From the NCBI RefSeq assembly GCF_001625215.2, contig NC_030383.2, forward strand, positions 40,854,380 through 40,918,379: DNA of 64,000 bases. The letters are read 5' to 3'. The notes under the pieces were generated by a model. It was not told where the DNA came from. It saw only the letters and a program-made list of their open reading frames with translations, and searched no databases. This document shows, one piece after another, positions 10,407 to 22,250 of the stretch; the first letter of the stretch is position 1, and each line of letters starts with the position of its first letter. The position numbers and the translations under genes were made by a program. Source of the stretch: Daucus carota subsp. sativus. Its lineage: Eukaryota > Streptophyta > Magnoliopsida > Apiales > Apiaceae.

Positions 10407-13400
10407 ATGAAGCCCATCACAACGAAGAAGATGAGGGATGATGATGTAGGTGAGGATGATGAGCCGTTAAGCCCGGCTGCACGGTTGTTTCAGTCGAGTC
10501 AACTAAACTGCTCCATCGTCATCGTCTTGGGCTCCCACACCTTCATCGATGTTGATGCTGTTAAGTCCGGCTTCCTCAATTCTATGGCCAAGCATCCTCG
10601 TTTCTCCAGTTTGTTTGTAAGTCCTCCTTTTCCCTTAGCTTTCCTTTTTATATTCTCATAAATTAGATAAGTAGGAGTATATTTTTTTCAATAATATATA
10701 CTCTCTCTGTTCTAATGGTATCTTGACTTTGGCACATATCGAAACTATTATAAAATATAATTTCATAATATTTTTTTAAATTTTTATTGAAATTTTATTA
10801 AAAATTAAAAAAAATTCATGAAATTATATTTTATAGGAGTCTCAAAATACCTGCAATAGTGAGCGTCAACAACCAACTCGGACAGAGTACTGTCTTTAAA
10901 TTTTACTAGCTTATAGCCCGTGCAAGGCACGGGAGCTATTTAATTATATATAAATTTCTTAAATATATTTTAAATGGTGTGAAGAAATTTAATTTATAAA
11001 TAATAAATTAAAATTTTCAATAAAATAAAATTCGAAATTATAATTTGTTTGTAAGTTAGAACTGTGGTAAATACATCATCACAGCCATTAATGGCTTCAA
11101 ATAAACTATTGTAATGAAGCCATTCCTTTTCTCGTATGTACCCTGCCAAAGTATTAAATTCTTTCTATCAAATTTTAATATATTTTGAGTGGAATACGTT
11201 ATTACCAACTCTTATTAGATTATATTTATAAATGTATTTTATATTAGAATTATTATAGTGTGATTTAAATAGCCCGCAAGGGTTGGTTTGGCTGGTTAAA
11301 TAGAGGACATATATCCTTTTGGTCACAGGTTCGACTCCCAAAGGGTGGATTAACGCTATTGCGTGATCCGAAAGGTAGCGGTTGCGGGTTCTTAGGTTAA
11401 AAAAAATTAAAAAATATATAATGTGATTTAAATATTTTTCAAAAAATTTATATGATTCTAAATTAAAATTGATAAATATAATTTGTTTTTGAATTAAGAA
11501 AAGGAATCATAAACATGCAATAAGAAGGTAGAATCTATTTTAGATTAAGAAAAATTTTATGTATTTGCTAATCACATAAATCCGGCTTATTGATTTTAAA
11601 ATATATTATAAAAAAATTGTGACGGTGAGATTTATATGATTCTACGAATAAAACTGGTAGGAAATATTTATTTGGGATTAAAAAAAATCATATACACGTG
11701 AAAGACAGAATTTGTTTTGGATTCTGAAAAGGAATTATAAATATGCAAGGTGATATCAGTTGCCTTGTAGAACAGAAGTTAATTTTCCAATGCTTATTTG
11801 TTCAATATAAGATCCAACGGATGATAAGCTTTTGGACCAGAGGACCATGCGACCAAATTATCTCCCTTACGCTTATTATATATAAGTATATAATGCGTAT
11901 TTTGAGATGAAAATACATAGTATTACCACTTTTCAACTTTTTTTGAAAATAAAAATTTAATATCTATATAAGTATAGAAACTATATTATTTATTTATCTT
12001 TCAACAAATTAAAATAATTGTTATTGTTGATAATGGGAATACTTATTTTTATTAAATAATAATAAAATACTTTCTTAATATTTTTTCCTAAAAAATGCAC
12101 AAATACGTTTCTTTTCCAAAAATAAGTCATTGTTTGGATAATAAATTTTTTTGGGCATGATTAGCAACTCGTAAATTACTTAAGAGTCACTAAGTTTGGA
12201 TTGTATGCTTAGCTTCTATGTTAAAAACAATGACAAACTAATGAAAGTTAATTTCAAGAAGCTTCAACAGTAGAGTGAACTAGTACTTAAATAAGTTTGT
12301 TATAAAGGTAACTGATGATAAGAATGGTGGGAAAATGAGTTGGAGAAGAACAAAAGTAGACATACATAAGCATGTGATTGCTCCGGAGTTGGATCCAAGC
12401 ATGGAGTTAGCTGACAGTTTTGTTGAAGATTATGTATCGAATCTTACGAATACGGGATTGGATCTTACAAAGCCATTGTGGGAGCTTCATGTTTTGAATG
12501 TCAAGACATCGGATGCTAATGCAACTGCAGTACTTAAACTTCATCATTCAATTGGAGATGGAATTTCTATAATGTCTCTATTTTTAGCTAGTAGCAGAAA
12601 GGCTTCTGATCCCGAATCAATGCCAAGTCTTCCGAAGAAAAAAAGGCCAGGTGGCTTTTGGAGTAATTGTCATGGTTTCTGGGGGGTTCTGTTTACTGTT
12701 TGGACCATGATTTTAATGGTTTTTAACACTTTGGTGGATGTTATGAATTTTGCTGCTACTGCTTTGTTCTTGAAAGACACAGACACTCCACTCAAAGGCT
12801 CTGCAGAGGATATTGGACTGAGTCGTAAAAGAATCGTTCACAGAATCGTTAGTTTAGATGATATAAAGATGGTGAAATCTGCAATGAACACGGTATGAAT
12901 AGAATGTTAGTTTTTCATTAGCCTCTGCTACATATATAGGCTATTACAGACTCACTAACATTATTTGAGGATGTTTTAGACAATTAACGATGTTCTGCTA
13001 GGAATAACAATGGCTGGCCTATCTCGCTATCTTAATGGGAAATATGGTTAGTGTTCTCATCTAGCCCGTGTTTATCAAACAATTTTACTCTGATAAAATT
13101 GTTTCCCACGGCAAGTTTATCAAGTGACTAAGCACATTCCAATACTCTCATGTATTGTATTGTTTAGCAACAAGAAGTTATCAGAATGAGAGGGACCAAG
13201 ATAGAGCAAGCAAAAAGGGGAACCATCTGCCTGCCAATATTCGTTTCCGATCAACTTTATTATATAACCTTAGACCATCAACCGGAATTGAGGTAGATTC
13301 ACATGTAAAGATTAAGATGTTTGGTTCTTCTTTTGACTGCAGGAAAGATAAAGCATATGTGCAAATTTTTTTCTTTTAATACAGTCATTGGCTGAGATGA

Positions 13401-14123
13401 TGGAAAAGGAGTCCAAAGTGAGGTGGGGTAACCTTATTGGTTATGTTCTTCTTCCGATTACCATTGCCTTACCTGATGATTTACTAGATTATGTTCGCAA
13501 GGCCAAGGCCATTGTTGATAGAAAGAAGCTCTCCTTTGAAGCTCTATGCTCCTTTTCTGTAGGCCGGGTTATACTCGAGTTATTTGGACTTAAGGTATTA
13601 ACAGTTTATCTATGAATCTTACTGTCACAAGTTATGCACACCGAATTTGTCACTGTTCTACAAAAATATATCTTGATTTTCTTTGTAATAAACAGAGAAC
13701 TTCTTATGTGATGCACAAAATCATATCAAACACAACGATGTCCTTCTCAAACGTTGTTGGTCCGCAAGAAGAGATTAGCTTCTACGGCCATCACTTGTCT
13801 TACATTGCTCCTAGTGTGTATGGACAACCACAAGTAAGAACGTTTACCATTGCTGTCCAGTAAAAGTGGGAAACATCCTGTAATATCCATTTCGTTATAT
13901 GATGTGTTTATTCATTTAATTTTTATTGCAGGCATTGACAGTACATTGGCAGAGCTATGCGGACAAAGTAATACTTGTATTAGCAGTTGATCCAGATGTG
14001 ATACCTGATTATAACAATCTTTGTACTGATTTTGAGGCATCACTTAAACTCATCAAAGACGCTGTCATTCAAAGTGGAGCAACCGTCCGTGTGCAAGCCA
14101 AAACCGGTCATAAACAGGACTAG
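10407..14123 (+). CDS. WSD1-like: WSD-type wax ester synthase/diacylglycerol O-acyltransferase, complete tandem copy
   Basis: Seven exons inferred: 10407-10616, 12308-12892, 12980-13046, 13168-13292, 13385-13594, 13696-13833, 13932-14123; total 508 residues, close to the usual length for plant WSD proteins. The start MKPITTKKMRDDD is followed by the family's LSPAARLFQSSQLNCSIVIV block and HPRFSSLF at the first junction. The catalytic HHxxxDG motif is HHSIGDG (residues 149-155). The DUF1298 region carries MSFSNVVGPQEEISFYGHHL. The family makes wax esters or triacylglycerol from acyl-CoA and alcohol or diacylglycerol. The first intron is 1.69 kb and holds a SINE and Stowaway debris, while the other introns are near 100 bp. 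No premature stop was found, so it should be functional. The substrate cannot be told from sequence. Confidence 0.93.
10699..10890. mobile_element. Degenerate Stowaway-like MITE in WSD intron 1
   Basis: Starts near ACTCTCTCTGTTCTAATGGT and ends near AACTCGGACAGAGTACTG. The inner arms TATAAAATATAATTTCAT and ATGAAATTATATTTTATAGG pair. The termini are eroded. Confidence 0.5.
11272..11421 (+). mobile_element. tRNA-type SINE in WSD intron 1
   Basis: A box-A-like stretch (TTTGGCTGGTTAAATAGAGG) is followed by a box-B core (GGTTCGACTCC near 11329), as in tRNA-derived Pol III promoters, and then an A-rich tail. A 13-bp direct repeat TGTGATTTAAATA flanks it at 11259-11271 and 11422-11434, the length expected for a LINE-mobilised SINE. 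Confidence 0.8.
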
Positions 14124-14147
14124 GCATCAAGCAACATAAACAATAGG

Positions 14148-14168
14148 AACACACACACACACACACAC
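14148..14168. repeat. (CA)n microsatellite in WSD 3' region
   Basis: About ten ACA/CA units directly behind the stop codon of the second WSD gene, probably in its 3' UTR. Confidence 0.9.
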
Positions 14169-14216
14169 ATGTTTCTGAAAGATTCTGTACACAAAATGAA
14201 TTTAGGTAAAATGATT

Positions 14217-14367
14217 AGTATCGAGCGCAGTTGAATAGGTCAAGTGGTGGATTTATCCTTTCTTGTTCCGGGACACCCGGGTTCAACTTTCGCTCACCCC
14301 GAGAAGTATTAGAACATATACTCATTTGTAAGGCATATAAGCCTAATTTGTCAAAAAAAAAAAAAAA
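14217..14367 (+). mobile_element. SINE with poly(A) tail behind second WSD gene
   Basis: About 150 bp ending in a 16-A run. A box-B-like GGGTTCAACTTTC lies near 14279, with AGGTCAAGTGGTGG upstream as a weak box A. The direct repeats AGGTAAAATGATT at 14204-14216 and 14368-14380 are identical (13 bp). The sequence differs from the SINE at 11272, so it belongs to another family or subfamily. Confidence 0.82.
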
Positions 14368-14380
14368 AGGTAAAATGATT

Positions 14381-16080
14381 CATATCCGAAACTATATTAT
14401 GCATTTTGAGCAACATTTTGTCAATCTTGCAAATGGAGTCTGTACTGTATCTGTGATGATTACTTATGTTAGTCTTAAGTTTATGTACCAGAAAGTAGAA
14501 AAAGACTCTAGCTCCCAAGTAGTTTGTTTAAACATCAATTAAACAGTGCCGGTTTTGTGATGATAAAGAACACAAGTAGATGTGCCACTGCCACCATAAT
14601 CAGGACTGAAGGATTTCATGGAAGCATCTATTCAAGCTGCATTCATTGATGAATGATCAAGGATGTTGCGTTGGTTTGTGTTGCGAAACAAAAAATGGAC
14701 GTGGAGGAAGGAGTGTCAATTTGTTTTGCTTGTTTCAATGGACATTTGCACTAGTGAACTGATTCTGGTGTGTCATCAGGAAGGCAAGGCAATGGTCATC
14801 ACCTTGTAGAACAAACTTAGGTCCTGTTTGTCTCCGACTTTAAGCCAGGCTTAAAGCTGTTTATAATTTTAAGCTGAAAAACGTCCCATGTTATAGGCTT
14901 TCGCCTTTCAGTACCTACACATTGGGTCAGGTGTGCCGGTAACAATAGTCAAGAGGCTTGAAACACTTCAAGTGCACCATCAGCGCTTGCTGGATTTCTT
15001 ATAATCTACTCTGATCAAGTTTCCGGCAGAATTGTCTATAGGCTTCTTCGTCTTCGTTTTCTTCAAGTTCATGGCAGCATTCTCTTTAGGCTTCTTCTTC
15101 TTCGGTGTTACCCTTTCAAGTATGAATTAAGATCAGGAAGGAGTAGATGATACTCGACAGAGCTTCTTCATATGTCATTGCTTTAAATAACAATGGAGGT
15201 CCAATAGTATACCATTTTCATACCACATTTAAAAAGAGTATCATACGTCAAGGTCGTTTTTGTCACGATATCATGTCAAGTAACCGGTTTAAAAAACATT
15301 CGTTAACCGATACCATCCATTTTTGTTCGCCATCAAACGGAGGAAACCGAAAGCTTGATTCTCCGATCATCGACACGGCCTTAAGACCCCATTAACGGAT
15401 CTTCCCAAGGATTTTCAAACCTGCACAACCCAAAATAATAAACATATTCAAATTCTTTCAAGATGAACACAAGACAAAATTTACTTGTTATGCATATATG
15501 TATAGCATTAGCCACTGACCAATACATAAAATCTTATATAGATGAACACTAAACTATACTTACACACCACAATGAAAGTATATGTATATCAATAGCATCA
15601 TCAACAAAACTCCATTGATGAACACTTTAGCAAACCATGCATCCAAAAACAACACAAAACAAAATTTGAGACCACCATTCAAAAACTCATTTAATTTCTT
15701 AAAAACAAAGACCCACTACCTCGTACAATTTAACAATTAAAATTTTACTTACCAAAATTTTGATTCTTTTACATAAAATTTATATTCATCCAACAAATTC
15801 AACTCAACTTAGAGCCCAAGTTTCATTATAACAACCAACGTATACATACACGCATGCATATATACACACAGATTTAAAAATACACACACAAATTCGAAAA
15901 ATTATATTTATATAGACACGCGTATTTTAAAGTCATTCTTGTTAGCTTTGGCTTCTTCCTTTCTCGCTATAGTTTTCACTGTATACTTACACCATTCTGT
16001 ATCTATATCTCTCCTGACAATTTTAATACCCAATTAAATTTTATAAACACCCAGTTCGTTCTTTAATATTATTTTATATT
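14381..16080. other. Intergenic region between WSD and ATX genes
   Basis: No gene is recognised. A short GGCCGTTTGG-family fragment (TAGGTCCTGTTTGTCTCCGACTTTAAGCC) starts near 14819. TTTAGGCTTCTTCxTCTTC is repeated near 15040 and 15090. The ORF at 15147-15395 (+) has no recognisable domain. The last 500 bp are A-rich and probably contain the ATX promoter. Confidence 0.4.
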
Positions 16081-16099
16081 TTATATATCTTGGTCTTGT

Positions 16100-16502
16100 T
16101 CTTATCTCTCTCTTCGACGAGAGAGTGCGAGAGAGATTAGTGGAGAGAGATCCCAATTCAACATCCTGTGTAATTTTCTGCTCTCTTGATTTCAATTCAC
16201 TGTGTGTTTTCTGTTAATTATCAATCTCATTGCCGTCTTTGATGCTTAAAGTTTTGATTTTTCGTGTTTTGCCGCGATTTTTGTGATTAAGAATTAGGGT
16301 TTCGAGTCAATTCGAGTTGAAATCTCTATCTGGGGTTTCAAGATTTGAGTTTTTTGTCTGCTCTGTTTGTGTGTTTTGTGTTTGGGATTGATATGATGAT
16401 TAAAGGTGGGATTTTTATTTGGGGGTTGAAGAATTGAGTTGTGTTTCTGCTCTATTTTTTGTATTTAGATAGAGATATAGATATAATTGTGTTGGGTAGG
16501 AT
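16100..16502 (+). promoter_or_regulatory. Probable ATX core promoter and 5' leader
   Basis: A CT/GA-rich tract (TATCTCTCTCTTCGACGAGA, then GAGTGCGAGAGAGATTAGTG, near 16104-16150) is followed by a T- and G-rich leader up to the start codon. Such Y-patch-like tracts are common at plant start sites. Several upstream ATGs occur (for example near 16240 and 16393). No clear TATA box was assigned. Confidence 0.4.
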
Positions 16503-19500
16503 ATGATAATTAAACGGGGCATGAAATCAGTAATGCCGAGTACGAAACGGTGTAGACTCAGTGGGTCAGACATGGAGGAAGATGAGGGTGTTGAAAATTC
16601 GAAGAAATTGAAGGTGAATGGGTATTACTCGATGCATCTTGCGGAGGAATTTAATACTGGTGTCATTCCGTTGGATGGATATAAGAGAATTGAACGTGAA
16701 TTAGGGAATAGTGAAGACGATGATGATGTTGAGATTGAGGATGTTGCGGATGATGGTAGTGAGGATAGTGATCTGCAGTTGGATTTGGAGGATATTAGAG
16801 AAGATATGACTAGTGATTTAGTAGCTGCAGAGGCCTCAAAGCCATTGGTGAGGACTTCACGAGGGCGAATTCAGGTTCTCCCTTCTCGATTTAATGATTC
16901 GGTTCTTGATAATTGGAAGAAAGAGAAAAATAAATTGACCGTTAAAGAGTTGGATATGGACCCTGAGTTTAAACCTAAAGGGAGGAGTAACAATGCCAAG
17001 AGTGCAAAACTTAATGCCAAAAATAGAAAAGATGATAAATTTGGTGATGTGTGTCGGAAGGAATTGTCGTTAGTGGAGGTGCGAGAAGAAGAGGAAAAGA
17101 GACCGAAAAGATTTGGGAAGTATTATGTAGCAAAAAGTAAAAATCAGGATAAGGCAAGCAATGAGTGTCGCAAAAATTTGTCGTTATTAAAGGGTGAGGG
17201 AATTGGGAAGGATGATCTCGGTTCACACAGTTCACATGTGACAACAGTGAAAGAGCATTCGTTGGATGTAAAGGATTCTCCATCACAAGAAGTTAGTGGT
17301 TGCATGGTCAGTGAGAAGGTTGAGGAGAAAAGTGGGATAGATAATTTTGTTCCTGGTGATATTGTCTGGGCTATGTCTGGGAACAGTAATCCTGCATGGC
17401 CTGCTATTGTCCTTGATCCGTTGACGCAGGTTTCCCGTCAAGTTCTTAGCTTTCGTGTTGATGACTCAACTTGTGTAATGTTTTTTGGCTACTCTGGTAA
17501 TGGAACTCGGAGGGTAAGATATTGTTATATATTCTACTTCCTCCTTAATGAATATAAATGAATTCATACGTAAGATATATATATTAAGAATCTTCATATT
17601 GACGTGCAGGATTATGCTTGGATAAAAAGTGGATTGATATTTCCGTTTTTAGAACATCTAGACAGGTGTGTAGTTTTTTATTTAATTGTCACTTTTAAGT
17701 CGTATTTTTTAATTTCCTAATACACCTGTAAACTTTTGATTCATTTATTAAATTTTCTTGGCCGTTTGGATTGGCCTCTGGACTTTTTCTTGTTCAGGTT
17801 TCAGGGGCAGACTGAGTTGAATGTCAGGAAGCCAGCTGATCTACAATCTGCCATTCAAGAGGCCTTTATGGCTGAACATGGGTTTACTGATATGCTGATG
17901 GTGGAAATATATGCAGCAGCTGGAAATTTGGAAAATTTCGAGGCTTTATCTTTAATGATAGGCAATAAAGATCTCACGTGTTCAGATCAAGATCATAAGT
18001 GTAACACCCAAAATCAGGCAAGTGTCTTTTCTAGGAACTACCTTCAATGATACGTCAGTGTCAATGGTTACACGTATACAGTCAGCGTTTCTTTTGGGTA
18101 TTATTAGCAAGGTTCATCCCATATAGTTCATAGATAGTGTTAAATTTTATTGCGTTTCAGACATGATTTAATACTTATTTAACAATGTAGTCTGAATTAG
18201 CTTAAGAAACAATTTTTTTTTCTCAGTCGTTGGTCGCCTTAATAGCCGTAGTAAAATATGTTCCTTGTGCAGGAAGCTTTTCATAGGAAAGAAATTAGGC
18301 ACTGTGATGACTGCGGCTCAATTATCTCTCGTAGCATCTCAACAAAAAAGGTTGACTCGGCTACTGGAAGCCGTCTGTTATGTGATACCTGTACTCGGGT
18401 ATGTATGCTTTCTTGTTAATATTAACAACAGTATCATTATATATGTATGTATACTGTCTGTTGCTGCATCTTCTTAAAAGTCTTCTTGTTTTTGATTATT
18501 TCAGTTAACAAAATGTTGTGGTGTATGCAAAAAAAATTGGAACCATTCAGACATGGGAAGTTGGGTGAGGCATCAAATTTCTTTACTACTTTCATCATTC
18601 ATTTGTTCTTTATATCCTTGTCTCTTTATTTAGTACCATTATTTTATGGATAGGTGCGTTGTGATGGATGCAAAGTTTGGGTGCATGCAGAGTGTGACAA
18701 CATTCTCAGAAGTCATTTGAAGGTGTGCTCTGATTATTTCTCATAATTTCCGGTGTTCCATCAGTATGCTAAGATAGTACATGTATCAATCAGTAGCATT
18801 TAGCTATGGTTTTAATGCTGTTTCTTTTTGATTTAGGACATGGGAGCCACCGATTATTACTGTCCTCGATGCAAAGCAAAAAATAATTTTGAGTTATCAG
18901 ACTCGGATAATGCTAAACCAAAAAACAGGTAAATCTCATCTATACGAACCCAACTATGTGTGGCACAGTGTGAATGTGGATTCTCTGCATCTTCCTGTTT
19001 TAGACATTGAATTGATTTTGCTTTAGACATATAAATATTTTTGTCGGGAATTGCAGAAAAAATGGTCAATCAACGATGCCCGGCAAGGTTACTGTCATCT
19101 GTTCAGGAGTGGAAGGCGTATACTTTCCAAGCCTTCATTCGTAAGTAAAACTAACTTGAAGTTCCTGTATGCCTCCGTGTCTGAATAATGCATTCAACTG
19201 ATAACTTCTCTTTAAACCATCATACCGAACCTTTTCTCTATACTGGAATACGGCTTGCTGGCAAGATATGATTGTAATACTGTGGCAGAAAATGGAAATT
19301 TACTATATTGTCATTTTTCTCCCCTGTACTATCTGTGAATAGATAGTACTTGGGCAACCAAATGTCTAAGTTATCGTCTTAATCATTTTTTCACATCTTC
19401 ATACTGTGAGACCATAGTTCAGCTGTATTTACTAACCTTTTTGTTTCATAATCTGATTGCTTTTTGCACACATCGTTTGTCCATATTTTCTTCCGCTGTA

Positions 19501-20187
19501 GGATTGTCTGTAAGTGTGGGTATTGTGGGACAGAGAAGCAGGCAATTGGCGAGTGGGAACGGCATACGGGTTCGAAAACCAAAGACTGGAAATCTAGTGT
19601 TAAAGTGAAAGGTTCCATGTTAACACTGGAGCAATGGGTTGGTATTTCAGCTTTTTGTCGAATTCTTTTTGGTTCAAGTTTTCATTGAGATCATTTAAAT
19701 TAATTGCATTTCAGCTGAATAGATTATAGGAGTATTTGTTGATTTTTGTTATTCATGGTTACTCATGGATTAACTTAATTCAGTTTCTTATAACTTAAGC
19801 TATTAAAATGTTAATTGATAACTTTATTTCTAAAATTATAAGTCTATATAGCTTTAAGAATTAAAAAACTAATATGAATTATTAAAGTTCTGAAGAAGTT
19901 ATCTTACTGTTAAAGACCTGATAACTGGTTAGAGTAACTCTTATATTCATTTTTACTGTTAAGCACCTGATAATTGTTAAGCTTGAATTTTCTTATAATT
20001 TCTTGGATTTGTTAACCATTGATGCCCTGGATATAGTTCTAAGAAGTGCTCTTGAGATAGTTCTTCAGTTTCCTTTTCAAAATTGTTGTTTTAAATAAAC
20101 TTATATGCTAATTTTATTATTCATATCTTGTGTTTTTCTTTAAATATATTATATGCACTGTTATAAGTGCATTATTTCTTATGAGAA

Positions 20188-20226
<39 letters not shown>

Positions 20227-20389
20227 AACAATATCTGATTATATTTCATGTGATTCTCCAGATGTTTCAGTTTCCTTTTCAAAATTGTTGTTTTAAATAA
20301 ACTTATATGCTAATTTTATTATTCATATCTTGTGTTTTTCTTTAAATATATTATATGCACTGTTATAAGTGCATTATTTCTTATGAGAA

Positions 20390-20438
<49 letters not shown>

Positions 20439-22219
20439 AACAATATCTGATTATATTTCATGTGATTCTCCAGATGTTGCAGGTAGCAGAGCATCATCAG
20501 GGCAGTCTTATTCCTGTTAATTCTCTCCAGCGTCCCTCCCAGAAAACAAGGAAGCAAAAATTATTGGATTTTCTGCAAGGTTCACTATTATAGTATTATC
20601 TGCATCAGATAACAACCAGATTTTCCAATTAGCAGCCAGTAAAGTAAGATCATTTAGGCTAACTTCTCTACTACGTTCCTTCTGACAGAAAGATATGAAC
20701 CCGTGAGCGCAAAGTGGACAACAGAACGATGTGCTGTATGTCGATGGGTTGAAGATTGGGACTACAATAAAATTATTATATGCATCAGGTTAGGGAAAAT
20801 AATCAAAAAAATGAATTTATCATGAGACTGAGCAAAGAATATACAGAACTACAGATTTCTTGTGTATGGAACCCCTTTTACGCCTTAGTAATGTGTATTA
20901 GCATATTTTTTGCGAGGGATTTGACTATCTATTATATTCTTATATGCAATATAATCTGACACCTTACCATTACTGTCAGATGTCAAATAGCAGTCCATCA
21001 AGAGTGTTATGGGGCAAAACACGTTCGAGATTTCACCTCATGGGTCTGCCGATCTTGTGAGACGCCTGATATTGAAAGAGAGTGCTGTCTTTGTCCTGTA
21101 AAGGGTATGTACTTTCCAAATGCTTTCGTATTTGGTTCATAAAACCAAAAACCTTATCTCTCTCTGCAGTGCTGTACAAGTTTGCAACTGTATTTTGTCA
21201 GTGTGTTCACCTTGTTGAATTGCTTATGAGTAAGTATGGTTTTAACAATAGCACAATTTTCAGAAATAAGTGTTAAATGAACCTTGAAATGGTTGATAAC
21301 CTAATATTCAATTCCCATTATAGTTACAAATATCTGAACTAACCATGCTCCAAAAAATCTCAGGCGGTGCCTTAAAACCTACTGATGTTGAGCCTTTGTG
21401 GGTTCATGTTACTTGTGCTTGGTTTCAACCTGAAGTCTCTTTCGCTAGTGATGAAAAAATGGAACCAGCACTTGGGGTATTGAGAATTCCTTCCGACTCC
21501 TTTGTAAAGGTACCATAGCATTTGTTTTTAACTATGTTTTTGAGCTAAATTTTTTTTTAAGGCTCAACTCAAGCTTATACTCACTATGGATTTATATAAG
21601 AAGATATGACCATGTCTAGTAATTTACAGGCACAACACCAAAAACAACCTATACACTTGCAGTATTTTCCTGAATCCTGACGTCTTCCAAGAGACTAAGA
21701 GGAATCAGGAAGTTACTCAATGGATTAATGGATTCGTATATGCCAAATTTTCATATACCAGAAAATGCTCATATGAAACTATTTGCAACTTTTCTTTCTC
21801 AGTTATCTACTATGGTTGTCCGGCGTATGTGATCCTTTATATATATATATATGTACACACACACACACACACACAGAGGCAATTGCTCAAATAAAAACCA
21901 AATTAGAGTATATAGTATAAACTTAATCTAGGCCCTTAGATGAATCTAATCTAATGGCCCCCTAGAAGTCACCACACACAATTAAAATACACCCTCTCAC
22001 ACATGATCCGGCATAATCCATTCCGTTTTTAATTTGATTTTTCCCGTCAATTGGTGAGCTTTTTTTTGTTTGAAATCTGACTTCACTTTATTTTTTCATC
22101 ATCTCCCAACTTTCAATTTGCATACCGTATGTGCTATATTTCGATGTGATTTAGAATTTTTTTATCTTAGTTTGTAGTTTGATTTGAAGGAGGTTTGTAT
22201 TGGAGTAAGATCCTATGTG

Positions 22220-22250
<31 letters not shown>

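Noticed and set aside
10905..10940. Helitron end suggested by the hairpin CCCGTGCAAGGCACGGG
   Set aside because: No CTRR end with a flanking AT host site and no matching TC start could be identified.
15147..15395. 82-codon plus-strand ORF between the WSD and ATX genes
   Set aside because: No recognisable domain, no splice partners and ordinary AT-rich surroundings.
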